Positions 42,663-50,988 of a stretch of 64,000 nt of DNA are shown here, piece by piece. Within the stretch, counting starts at the first letter, position 1. Every line of letters begins with the position of its first letter. The position numbers and the translations under genes are program-made. This stretch comes from an uncultured Eubacteriales bacterium (GTDB lineage Bacteria > Bacillota > Clostridia > Oscillospirales > Acutalibacteraceae), in NCBI GenBank assembly GCA_934486615.1, contig CAKSQO010000001.1, forward strand, positions 124,001 through 188,000, in the 5' to 3' direction. Under the pieces are notes generated by a model, which was not told the DNA's origin, did not search any database, and was given only the letters and a program-made list of their open reading frames with translations.

Positions 42663-43760
42663 TTATCTCTGTACGCGGGCGCCTTTGCCGCTCATCAGTG
42701 CTTCGACCTCGCTCAGGCGAGCCATTGAAGTGTCGCCGGGAGTCGTCATCGCGAGCGCTCCGTGAGCTGCGCCGCAGTCGACCGCCTTTTGACCGTCGAG
42801 GGTCGTCATCAGCCCGTAAATAAGTCCGCTTGCGAAGCTGTCGCCGCCGCCGACGCGGTCGAAGATTTCAAGATTGTCGTACTGCTGCGCCTTGTACAGC
42901 TTGCCGTCGAGCCAGCACAGCGCCGACCAGTTGTTGACCGAAGCGGTCACAACGGTACGCAGCGTGGTCGCTATCGCCTGAAAGTTCGGGTACTCCTTTT
43001 TCGCAGTCTCAATCATTTCGGCATAGCCGTCAACGGCAAGGTGCTTGAGATTTGCGTCGTTGCCCTCGACCTCAAGTCCGAGGCAAGCGGTGAAGTCCTC
43101 CTCATTGCCGATCATCACGTCGATGTACTTCGCAATCTCGCGGTTGACCTCGCGGGCGCGCTCAAGACCGCCGACCGACTTCCACAGCGACGGACGGTAG
43201 TTGAGGTCGTAAGAAACGACTGTGCCGTGCTTCTTCGCAGCCTTGACGGCGGCTTTGACGACCTCGGCCGAAGTTTCGCTCAGCGCGGCATAGATGCCGC
43301 CTGTGTGCAGCCATCGTACGCCGAGGGTGCCGAACAGGTAGTCCCAGTCGACGTCCTCGGGCTCAAGCTGAGACGCGGCCGTGTGCCCGCGGTCTGACAC
43401 ACCGAGCGCCCCGCGAACGCCGAAGCCGCGTTCGGTGAAATTCAGGCCGTTTCTGACCTCGCGGCCGATTCCGTCGAACTTCGCCCAGTGAATGAACGAG
43501 GTGTCCACTCCGCCCTGACGAATGAAGTCCTCAATAAGGTAGCCAACGTCATTGTCGGCCAAAGCGGTCACGACCGCCGTGCGCATACCGAAGCAGCGGG
43601 CAAGGCCGCGCGCGACGTTGTATTCGCCGCCGCCCTCCCAGACGTTAAAGCTGCGGGTGCAGCGGATACGGCTGTCGCCCGGGTCAAGGCGTAGCATGAC
43701 CTCGCCCAGAGATACGCAGTCAAACGCGCAGCTTTCCTTCGGCTTAATGTTCAGGCTCAT
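42663..43760 (-). CDS. kdgK: 2-keto-3-deoxygluconate kinase (PfkB family)
   Basis: Phosphorylates KDG to KDPG. 365 residues, ribokinase/PfkB fold: LGEVMLRLDPGDSR and WEGGGEYNVARGLA at the N-terminal substrate side, SYDLNYRPSLW in the middle, and the catalytic anion-hole motif RVGGGDSFASGLIYG near the C-terminus with the catalytic Asp. The ATG follows GGGAGG and overlaps the eda stop (ATGA). It is the last gene of the uronate operon, directly following eda. Confidence 0.93.
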   Translation of the reverse strand: MSLNIKPKESCAFDCVSLGEVMLRLDPGDSRIRCTRSFNVWEGGGEYNVARGLARCFGMRTAVVTALADNDVGYLIEDFIRQGGVDTSFIHWAKFDGIGREVRNGLNFTERGFGVRGALGVSDRGHTAASQLEPEDVDWDYLFGTLGVRWLHTGGIYAALSETSAEVVKAAVKAAKKHGTVVSYDLNYRPSLWKSVGGLERAREVNREIAKYIDVMIGNEEDFTACLGLEVEGNDANLKHLAVDGYAEMIETAKKEYPNFQAIATTLRTVVTASVNNWSALCWLDGKLYKAQQYDNLEIFDRVGGGDSFASGLIYGLMTTLDGQKAVDCGAAHGALAMTTPGDTSMARLSEVEALMSGKGARVQR

Positions 43761-44386
43761 TGTCTTGCCTCCCTGATGTTTTTGATGAACGCTTTCGCGC
43801 GGGCGACTATTTCCTCGTGAGTGCCCTTGGTCAGAGCGCTACCCGCGCCGAGAGCGACCGCGCCTGCTTTTATCCAGTCGGCCGCATTATCGACGGTCAC
43901 GCCGCCGGTAGGCATGATCTGCGCGTGCGGCAGCGGGCCGTGCACGGCTTTGATAAAGCCGGGACCGGACAGCTCGCCGGGGAAAACTTTCAGAATGTCC
44001 GCGCCCGCCTCCATTGCGTGAACGGCCTCGGTGACGGTCATAACGCCGGGCATAACAGGGCAGCGGTAGCGGTTGCAAAAGCGCACTATGTCCTCGCTGA
44101 AGTAGGGTGAGACGACGAACTGCGCGCCTGAAAGCAGCGCTGCGCGGGCGGTCTCGGTGTCAAGCACGGTGCCCGCGCCGAGGATAATTTCATTATCGGT
44201 GTAGCGCTTTGCAAGGGTTTCGATGACCTCGTGCGCAAACGGCACGGTGAAGGTCAGTTCAATTGCGGCAACTCCGCCCTCGATGCAGGCCTCGGTTATG
44301 CGAATGGCCTGCTCGCTGTTTTCGGCGCGCACGACCGCGACAAGACCGCCCTCCTTAATTCCGCTTATAATCTGTTCTTTTTCCAT
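43757..44386 (-). CDS. eda: KDPG aldolase
   Basis: Cleaves 2-keto-3-deoxy-6-phosphogluconate to pyruvate and glyceraldehyde 3-phosphate. 209 residues, class I aldolase. The catalytic Glu lies in AAIELTFTVP and the Schiff-base Lys in ADILKVFPGE; the phosphate-binding glycines are in MPTGGV and ALGAGS. RBS GGAGG at 44395-44399 region. It overlaps kdgK and follows uxaC closely. Confidence 0.95.
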   Translation of the reverse strand: MEKEQIISGIKEGGLVAVVRAENSEQAIRITEACIEGGVAAIELTFTVPFAHEVIETLAKRYTDNEIILGAGTVLDTETARAALLSGAQFVVSPYFSEDIVRFCNRYRCPVMPGVMTVTEAVHAMEAGADILKVFPGELSGPGFIKAVHGPLPHAQIMPTGGVTVDNAADWIKAGAVALGAGSALTKGTHEEIVARAKAFIKNIREARQ

Positions 44387-44389
44387 ATG

Positions 44390-45772
44390 TCATTCCTCCG
44401 GAGCAAAAAATCTTTTGGCGTTATAGAAGCACACATTTTCAACCAGCTTTTCAGCTGCTTTAATATCGGGAAACTCGTCATTTTCGACCAATCGGCCGAC
44501 GTAATCGCAGAGAATTCGGCGGAAATACTCGTGCCTTGTGTAGGATAAAAAGCTGCGGCTGTCGGTCAGCATACCGACGAAGCAGCCGAGTGCGGACAAC
44601 TCGGCAAAGTCATTTATTTGCCTTCTCATTCCGCTTAAAGTGTCGTTAAACCACCACGCGCTGCCTTGCTGCACCTTGCCGCGAACGCCCGCCTGAGCGA
44701 ACGCTCCGCAGACCGAGAGCAGCGCCGCGTTGTCTTTTGGGTCAAGCGAGTAGAGAATAGTGCGCGGCAGCTTTCCGTCGGCTTCGAGCGAGCCGAGCAG
44801 CGGAATAAGCCCGTCGAGCGAGCGACGGCCGATGACGTCGAAGCCTGCGTCCGCTCCGAGCGCTGCAAAAGCGGGCGGGTTGATGTTGCGCTCAACGCCG
44901 AAGTGCAGCTCGCAGACAATGCCTTTTTCAGCAAAAAGTGACATCAAAAATCGCAAAACGTGCGTGCGGTAAGCGTCGCATTCGCTCTCGCTCGGTGCTT
45001 TTGAGTTGAGCGCCGCTTTGAATATGCGGTCGCACTCGCTCTCGTCGGCAGGGCGGTAGGGGACATACGGCATACCGCAGTCGGCGGCCACACAGCCTGC
45101 TTTGATGAACTTATCAAGCCGAGCCGCAAGCGCTTCTTTCAGCTGCCCGAGCGTTTTAGGTTCGCCGAGCAGCTGCATATAATCCGCAAAGTCGGGTTTG
45201 TCGACGGCGATAGCCCTGTCGGGTCTGAACGCGGGGCGTACCTGCGTTTTGAAGTCGGTGTCGGCGGCAATTTTCGCATGCGCTTTGAGCGCGTCGGTCG
45301 GGTCGTCGGTCGTGCAGATCATATGTACGTTTGAGAGCTCAATCATCTTACGTACCGAGAGGTCCTTAAGTATCTCGCGCGTTTTCTCCCATATTGCGGG
45401 AGCGGTCGAGGGGTTCAGCGGCTCTTCAATGCCGAAAAAGCGGCTAAGCTCAAGCCTGCACCAGGTGTAAAGCGGGTTGCCTGCAAGCTCGGGCATAATT
45501 TTTGCGAAAGCTTCAAACTTATCGCGGTCGTCCGCGTCGCCCGTGATAAGCCGCTCAGGCACGCCGCACACGCGCATCTGCCGCCACTTGTAGTGGTCGG
45601 CCGCGAGCCACGCCTGCGTGATGTTGTCATAGTGCTTGTCAAGCGCGATCTCGTTCGGGTCGATGTGGCAGTGATAGTCGATTATCGGCAGCCCTGCTGC
45701 GTGCTCCTCATAAAGGCGGCGCGCGGCGGGAGTGCTCAGCAAAAATGACTCTTTCAACTGTTTTCGCTCCAT
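44390..45772 (-). CDS. uxaC: glucuronate (uronate) isomerase
   Basis: Isomerises D-glucuronate to D-fructuronate and galacturonate to tagaturonate. 460 residues, normal length. IDYHCHIDPNEIA near residue 31 supplies metal-type histidines; MICTTDDPTDAL and FCELHFGVERNINPP-like blocks follow. The start overlaps the end of the upstream Gfo/Idh gene by 19 nt with only a weak AAAGAA RBS, suggesting translational coupling. Since uxuA and a fructuronate reductase are present but no tagaturonate genes, glucuronate is the probable substrate. Confidence 0.95.
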   Translation of the reverse strand: MERKQLKESFLLSTPAARRLYEEHAAGLPIIDYHCHIDPNEIALDKHYDNITQAWLAADHYKWRQMRVCGVPERLITGDADDRDKFEAFAKIMPELAGNPLYTWCRLELSRFFGIEEPLNPSTAPAIWEKTREILKDLSVRKMIELSNVHMICTTDDPTDALKAHAKIAADTDFKTQVRPAFRPDRAIAVDKPDFADYMQLLGEPKTLGQLKEALAARLDKFIKAGCVAADCGMPYVPYRPADESECDRIFKAALNSKAPSESECDAYRTHVLRFLMSLFAEKGIVCELHFGVERNINPPAFAALGADAGFDVIGRRSLDGLIPLLGSLEADGKLPRTILYSLDPKDNAALLSVCGAFAQAGVRGKVQQGSAWWFNDTLSGMRRQINDFAELSALGCFVGMLTDSRSFLSYTRHEYFRRILCDYVGRLVENDEFPDIKAAEKLVENVCFYNAKRFFAPEE

Positions 45773-46887
45773 TTCTTTTTGTATTCGCCGTCTCCGCCGC
45801 CGTCAGACTCGGCCTTTTTGCGCGAGTGAGCGCGCTTTTGGGCAAGCAGACGGTCGAATTCTTCGCCGTCGACTGGCAAATATATCGGCTCATTTTTCCA
45901 CGATGAAAGGTATGCGGCGTTGCATAGCTCAAGCTCGTTTATGCCCTCGCTGCCCTCTGCAATCAGGGGAGCTCCTGTCTCAATCGCGTGTGCAAAGTCG
46001 CGCAGAATTCCGATGTGCCCTTCGACATGCTCGGCTTCGGGATTATTGAACGTCTCCTTAAAGGCGGGCGCGTCATTGCCCGCTGCGGGGATAAACTCAA
46101 GCTCGCTCGGCACGGCGATTATTTTGCCGAGTGAGCCGCTGATTTCAAGGCGGTTTATGCCCGGGTTACGGCCTGTCGAGGTGGTGAACAGCGCCAGGTC
46201 GCCGTTATCATAACGAAACATCAGAGTTGCCTCGTCCTCGACTTCGATGTTGTGATACTTACCCTCGCGGCACGTAGCCGTCACATATTCGGGCATACCG
46301 AATATCCACTGTAAAAGGTCGAGCTGGTGCGGAGCCTGATTCATCAGCACGCCGCCGCCCTCGCCGTTCCACGTCGCGCGCCACGCGCCCGAGTCGTAAT
46401 ACTCCTGCGTGCGATACCACGCGGTCGCGTCCCAGATAAGGCGGCGTCTATCGCCGAGCGCGCCGCTTTTGACGATCTCGCGCACGCGGCGATAGAGCGG
46501 AGCGGTGCGCTGATTCCACATAATTCCGAAGCGCTTGCCGCTTTTTTTTGCAGCTTCTGTCATCAGCTGCACCTGCGTGACCGACACTCCTGCGGGCTTT
46601 TCGGTCAGAACGTGCAGACCCTGTTCAAACGCGGTGATTGCTATCGGCGGGTGAAAATAGTGCGGGGTGGCAATTATGACGGCGTCAAGCTGCGCTTTTG
46701 CAAAAAGCTCATCGCTTGTATCATAAATTTCGACACCGGGAAGGTTCTCGCGCGCCCAGTCGCGGCGTTTTTTTGACACGTCGCACACGGCAACGAGGGT
46801 CAGAGTGTCGGCCTTGCCCTCAAATATCGCCCTGGCGTGCGCCGAGCCGATATGCCCGACGCCTATCACGCCGACACGGATTGGCAT
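45754..46887 (-). CDS. Gfo/Idh/MocA family oxidoreductase
   Basis: 377 residues. N-terminal Rossmann fold VGVIGVGHIGSAHARAI, the DAVIIATPHYFHPP strand and the catalytic EKPAG (in LTEKPAGVSV); C-terminal domain with LMNQAPHQLDLLQWIFGMP and YVTATCREGKYHNIEVEDEA. It would oxidise or reduce a sugar ring carbon with bound NAD(P). It is clearly related to the protein encoded at 49651-50814. It sits between uxaC and a TIM-barrel isomerase gene, with AAGGAGG before the ATG. The substrate is not known. Confidence 0.88.
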   Translation of the reverse strand: MPIRVGVIGVGHIGSAHARAIFEGKADTLTLVAVCDVSKKRRDWARENLPGVEIYDTSDELFAKAQLDAVIIATPHYFHPPIAITAFEQGLHVLTEKPAGVSVTQVQLMTEAAKKSGKRFGIMWNQRTAPLYRRVREIVKSGALGDRRRLIWDATAWYRTQEYYDSGAWRATWNGEGGGVLMNQAPHQLDLLQWIFGMPEYVTATCREGKYHNIEVEDEATLMFRYDNGDLALFTTSTGRNPGINRLEISGSLGKIIAVPSELEFIPAAGNDAPAFKETFNNPEAEHVEGHIGILRDFAHAIETGAPLIAEGSEGINELELCNAAYLSSWKNEPIYLPVDGEEFDRLLAQKRAHSRKKAESDGGGDGEYKKKWSENS

Positions 46888-46901
46888 TAGCTTTCGCCTC
46901 C

Positions 46902-47741
46902 TTAACCGATGTCGGCCAGAATTGCCCTTAGCGCTTGCGCGGCTGCGTCGAACGCCGTCTGATTGTCGGGATAGTTGAACTCGGAGGTGTCGACCTTGCT
47001 GCGGGTGGTGTCATTTTCAAGTTCGCCGAGGCCGTTAAAATCTTTCAGGTGCGGCTCAAGCGTCATCACGCTGCCGCCCTGTTTTAAGTATTCGCCTACA
47101 ATGTAGGGAAGATTGCCGTCGCCCTTTCCCGCGGGAACAACTGTCCCGTCGGCGTGCGCGTCCTTTATGTGCAGATATTCGACTTTGCCGTGCAGCAGCT
47201 TCCACGCCTCGAGCGTGTCGACGCCGACCTGAATAAAGTTTGCGGGGTCGAAGATTGCTTTCATCTGCGGCAGAGCTTCGAGCAGCTTCAGACAGCGCTC
47301 GGCTGTGTCGCCGCAGATACATTTCTCGTTTTCATGGCAGAGCATAATACCGGAACCGTCAGCTGCTTCGCAGAACTTGCCGAGGCGTTCAATGACTTCA
47401 TCAATCTCGTTTTGGGCGTCGAAAAAGCTGAACAGTCTGAAATGCTTCGCTTCAAGAATATGCGCAAAGTCGAGCATACGTTTGAACTCGTCAAGATGAG
47501 TGCCGAAATCGTCGGTCAGCTCAATCTTGCCCGTCGGTGAACCTATTGACCAAACCGATATACCTGCGTCAGACAGGCGGCGGTGCGTATCTTTGACCTT
47601 ATCTATAGAGAGTTCCGAGATATTCTCGCCGTCAATTCCGCGAATTTCGAGCAGATCAATTTTGTTGCGGTTAAGCGCCTCAATCTGGCCGTCAAGCTGA
47701 TTGTCGGCCTCGTCGGCGAAAGCGCAAAGTCTGTATGCCAT
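46902..47741 (-). CDS. sugar phosphate isomerase/epimerase-like TIM barrel protein
   Basis: 279 residues of the xylose isomerase-like (AP endonuclease 2) fold. Blocks: LCAFADEADNQLDGQIEAL, GIMLCHENEKCICGDTAERC, AIFDPANFIQVGVDTLEAW and EYLHIKDAHADGTVVPAGKGDG, with the His/Glu/Asp residues that bind a divalent metal. Such proteins isomerise or epimerise sugars, or act on 3-keto sugars. The RBS is GGGGGTG. The neighbouring Gfo/Idh genes suggest it acts on an oxidised sugar; this is inference. Confidence 0.85.
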   Translation of the reverse strand: MAYRLCAFADEADNQLDGQIEALNRNKIDLLEIRGIDGENISELSIDKVKDTHRRLSDAGISVWSIGSPTGKIELTDDFGTHLDEFKRMLDFAHILEAKHFRLFSFFDAQNEIDEVIERLGKFCEAADGSGIMLCHENEKCICGDTAERCLKLLEALPQMKAIFDPANFIQVGVDTLEAWKLLHGKVEYLHIKDAHADGTVVPAGKGDGNLPYIVGEYLKQGGSVMTLEPHLKDFNGLGELENDTTRSKVDTSEFNYPDNQTAFDAAAQALRAILADIG

Positions 47742-47744
47742 TTT

Positions 47745-48566
47745 TTACACCCCCGAATATGCGGAAAATCCGCCGTCTATAGGCAGCACAACGCCCGTGA
47801 TGAAGCTCGCTTTCTTCTCATCAAGCAGGAAGTCGAGGCCGCCGAGCAGTTCGTCCGCTTCGCCGAAGCGACCCATGGGGGTCGAGCGCAGAATTTTCTC
47901 GGTGCGTGCGGTCGGATTGCCGTTTTCGTCAAACAGCAGTGTGCGGTTCTGGTTTGTGACGAAGAAGCCGGGTGCGAGCGCGTTCACGCGGATTCCCTGC
48001 GGTGCAAAGTGCACGGCAAGCCACTGCGTCAGGTTCGAAACACCTGCTTTTGCTGCGGAGTAGGCGGGTATCTTCGTCAGCGGACGATAGGCGTTCATCG
48101 ACGAGATGTTCAGCACACAGCAGCCCTCGCGGCCGGTCATATCGGGCAGGAATACCTGAGTCGGCAGCAGCGTGCCGAGCAGGTTCAAATCAAACACAAA
48201 ACGGAAGCCGTCGGCGCTCAGATTGAAAAACGTCTGAATGTCGTCGCGTGTTTCGTCGCCTGCTTCGTAGAATTCGTGGTCGGCGGTGCAGCGCTTATTG
48301 TTGCCGCCTGCGCCGTTAATAAGAATGTCGCACTTGCCGAAATCGCGCAGGACCGCTTCGCGGACGGCAACAAGGCTGTCCCTTTCAAGTACGTTTGCGG
48401 CGTATGCTTTGGCCGTGCCGCCTGCGGCGACAATCCCGTCGGCGACTGCAGTGACCGCCGCTTCGTTTATGTCAAGCAGAGCCACGCGATTGCCCTGCGC
48501 GGCAAGATGGCGTGCGAAAGCCGAACAGAGCACTCCGCCCGCGCCCGTGATGACTATATTTTTCAT
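47745..48566 (-). CDS. uxuB: SDR-family fructuronate reductase (mannonate oxidoreductase)
   Basis: 273 residues, short-chain dehydrogenase: ITGAGGVLCSAFARHLA (cofactor), INGAGGNN, SSMNAYRPLTKIPAYSAAKAG (catalytic Ser, Tyr and Lys) and GIRVNALAPGFF. It is the SDR type found in Bacillus (YjmF-like), not the long-chain E. coli UxuB. In context it reduces D-fructuronate to D-mannonate, between uxaC and uxuA. The symbol is by function and context. Confidence 0.85.
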   Translation of the reverse strand: MKNIVITGAGGVLCSAFARHLAAQGNRVALLDINEAAVTAVADGIVAAGGTAKAYAANVLERDSLVAVREAVLRDFGKCDILINGAGGNNKRCTADHEFYEAGDETRDDIQTFFNLSADGFRFVFDLNLLGTLLPTQVFLPDMTGREGCCVLNISSMNAYRPLTKIPAYSAAKAGVSNLTQWLAVHFAPQGIRVNALAPGFFVTNQNRTLLFDENGNPTARTEKILRSTPMGRFGEADELLGGLDFLLDEKKASFITGVVLPIDGGFSAYSGV

Positions 48567-48590
48567 AAAGAAACAATCCTCCCTATAATT

Positions 48591-49631
48591 CTAAGCGCGG
48601 TCTTTTTCGACCGCTTCAAACAATCCGTTTAAGTAGGCTGCGCCGAGCGCGCGGTCATACAGCCCATAGCCGAAGCGGCCGCTTTCGTCCCAAATCATAC
48701 GACCGTGGTCGGGTCTGACATAGCCTTCAAAGCCGCCCTCGATGAGTGCCTTGACAATGCCGTACATATCGAGCGAGCCGCAGTCGGTCGGGTGTCCGAC
48801 CTCCTCAAACCTGCGTTCGCCTGTGCGCAGAATGTTGCGCAGATGGGCAAAAGGTATGCGGTGCGCGTACTTCTTCGCCATTTTTACAAGGTCGTTGTCG
48901 GGCGAAGCGCCGAGAGAGCCTGTGCAGAACGTAAGTCCGTTTGCGGGACTGTCAACTATTGAAAGAAAGCGGTCGAGGTTTGCTTCGCAGGTGATAATGC
49001 GCGGCAGGCCGAACAGCCCCCATGGCGGATCGTCGGGGTGAATCGCCATTTTGATGCCGACCTCCTCGGCGACGGGTATGACCGCTTTAAGGAATGCTGT
49101 CAGGTTCTGCCACAGTGCTTCCTCGTCGATTTCGGAGTAGGTTTTAAGCAGCTCGCGCAGACCCTCCTTTGTATAGCTCTGATCCCAACCGGGCAGCGAC
49201 AGCTCGCTTGTCAGAGGATTCATATTCAGCACGGTCTGCTCGTCGTAGGCGAGGGCGTTCGCGCCGTCGGCCTGCGGGTGGGCAAGCTCGCTTCTGAGCC
49301 AGTCGAAAACCGGCATAAAGTTGTAGCACACGCATTTTACGCCCGCTTCGCCCAGTCGGCGAATGTTCTCGCAGTAGTTTTCGATAAGCTGCGGCGCTTT
49401 CTCGTTGCCGAGCTTGATGTCTTCGGGCACGGGAACGCTTTCGACCACTTCAAATTCAAGGCCGTGAGCCGCAGCGTCGTTCTTAATCGCGGCGATGCTC
49501 TCGCGGCTCCATACGCCGCCCGGAGCGACGTCGTACACGGCCGAGACGATGCCCGTCATACGCGGAATTTGTCTTATTTGCTCGAGCGTTACGGGGTCGG
49601 ACGCGCCGTAATGGCGAAATGTCATTTTCAT
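48591..49631 (-). CDS. uxuA: mannonate dehydratase
   Basis: Dehydrates D-mannonate to 2-keto-3-deoxygluconate. 346 residues. Recognised by MKMTFRHYGASDPVTLEQIRQIP at the start, VVESVPVPEDIKLG, KCVCYNFMPVFDW, AIHPDDPPWGLFGLPRI (metal ligands) and YVRPDHGRMIWDE at the end. GGAGG lies upstream of the first ATG. Feeds kdgK and eda encoded downstream. Confidence 0.95.
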   Translation of the reverse strand: MKMTFRHYGASDPVTLEQIRQIPRMTGIVSAVYDVAPGGVWSRESIAAIKNDAAAHGLEFEVVESVPVPEDIKLGNEKAPQLIENYCENIRRLGEAGVKCVCYNFMPVFDWLRSELAHPQADGANALAYDEQTVLNMNPLTSELSLPGWDQSYTKEGLRELLKTYSEIDEEALWQNLTAFLKAVIPVAEEVGIKMAIHPDDPPWGLFGLPRIITCEANLDRFLSIVDSPANGLTFCTGSLGASPDNDLVKMAKKYAHRIPFAHLRNILRTGERRFEEVGHPTDCGSLDMYGIVKALIEGGFEGYVRPDHGRMIWDESGRFGYGLYDRALGAAYLNGLFEAVEKDRA

Positions 49632-49650
49632 TTGCAGCTATCCTCCGAAA

Positions 49651-50814
49651 TCAGTCGTTAACGTCGGTCCGGGCAAAGGCGTTGTACTCCTTGCGGCTTG
49701 AGGCTTCAACGCGCTGCTTGAGCAGACGGTAAAATTCCTCGTCGTCAAAAGGCAGCTCGACCTCCTTGCCCGTCCACGCGGAAAGGTGCATAGCGTTCGA
49801 GAGTGTCAGGCTGTCGATGCCATCTTCACCCGAAGCGACCAGCGGCTCGCCGCGGAGAACAGCGCCCGCAAAGGCGTTGAGCACCGCCGAGTGCTGAATG
49901 TTCAGCCCGTCGGTCTCGACCTCGCGGAAGGTGTGCTCGGGCTGCGCGAACGCCTCTTTGTTGGTGGCTGAGAACTCGGGCTCGCTCACGTCAAGCTCCC
50001 ACATACAGAGCTTGTCGTTTTCAACAACCAGCTTGGCTCTGTCCATCGTTATTTCAAAGCGGTTGGTGCCGGGAGCGTCGGCGGTCGAGGTCACGAACGT
50101 ACCGGTCGCGCCGTTTGGGTACTCGACATAGGTCGTCACGTCGTCCTCAACTTCGATGTTGTGCCATTTGCCGAAGTGCATCTTGGTGTGGACCTTGCTC
50201 GGCATACCGCAGATCCACTGCCACAGATCGAGGTTGTGCGGGCACTGGTTAAGCAGCACGCCGCCGCCCTCGCCGCTCCACGTTGCGCGCCACGCGCCCG
50301 AATCGTAGTAAGCCTGCGGACGGTACCAGTCAGTGATTATCCAGTTGGTGCGGCGAATCTGGCCGTAGTCACCGCTTCTGACCAGCTCGCGCATTTTGCG
50401 ATAGACGCAGTTGGTGCGCTGATTGAACATCAGGCCGAATACAACGTCGCATTTTTCGGCGACTTCGTTCATCGCCTTGACCTGCTTGGTGTAAACGCCT
50501 GCGGGCTTCTCGCACATAACGTGCAGACCCTTCTGCATCGCTTCGACGGCGAGGGTGGGGTGGAAGTAGTGCGGGGTTGCAATGAGCACCGCGTCGACCG
50601 TTCCGCTGTCCATAAGAGCGGCGCTGTCTGTGAATGCGGGCACGTCCTTTACAAAGTCGCCGAAGCGCTCTCTGTACGCCTCGATGTGCGCGGGGTTGTC
50701 GTCCGCAATCGCGGTTATCTCGATTTCGGGGCACTTGCCGTCCATTATGTTTTGGGTGTGCTTGGAGCCCATTTTTCCGATTCCGATTATTCCGAGCCGA
50801 ACTTTCTTGTTCAT
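49651..50814 (-). CDS. Gfo/Idh/MocA family oxidoreductase, first gene of the uronate operon
   Basis: 387 residues. Rossmann motif LGIIGIGKMGSKHTQNI, DAVLIATPHYFHPTLAVEA, catalytic CEKPAGVYTKQ, and a C-terminal half with LLNQCPHNLDLWQWICGMP and HFGKWHNIEVEDDVTTY. It shares these blocks with the 45754-46887 protein, so the pair are paralogues. As promoter-proximal gene it should be the best expressed of the operon. RBS GGGAGG. Probable NAD(P)-dependent sugar or uronate oxidoreductase; substrate unknown. Confidence 0.88.
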   Translation of the reverse strand: MNKKVRLGIIGIGKMGSKHTQNIMDGKCPEIEITAIADDNPAHIEAYRERFGDFVKDVPAFTDSAALMDSGTVDAVLIATPHYFHPTLAVEAMQKGLHVMCEKPAGVYTKQVKAMNEVAEKCDVVFGLMFNQRTNCVYRKMRELVRSGDYGQIRRTNWIITDWYRPQAYYDSGAWRATWSGEGGGVLLNQCPHNLDLWQWICGMPSKVHTKMHFGKWHNIEVEDDVTTYVEYPNGATGTFVTSTADAPGTNRFEITMDRAKLVVENDKLCMWELDVSEPEFSATNKEAFAQPEHTFREVETDGLNIQHSAVLNAFAGAVLRGEPLVASGEDGIDSLTLSNAMHLSAWTGKEVELPFDDEEFYRLLKQRVEASSRKEYNAFARTDVND

Positions 50815-50988
50815 TCTCTTTCCTCCCGATAGATTTACGCGGTTAAGTCAAAGTGAGCGAAACGCTCCCGACCGCAATTCTAATTTAATTATATAAAAGA
50901 TTTTTAACAATGGTATTGATAAAATGCGCAAATATATTGCAAAAATAAACATATTGTGTTAAAATCAAATTGTAATGGGGTGAGTCAA
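50815..50988. promoter_or_regulatory. divergent regulatory region of the uronate operon and araC-type gene
   Basis: Plus-strand promoter for the regulator: TTGCAA (50937-50942), 17 nt, TAAAAT (50960-50965). For the operon a minus-strand TATAAT is visible near 50895 without a convincing -35, as expected for an activator-dependent promoter. A palindrome GAGCG-AAA-CGCTC (50855-50867) lies in the operon leader, and its GAAACGCTC half recurs at 50992-51000, inside the regulator's first codons. These are candidate sites for the AraC-type protein. Confidence 0.55.
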
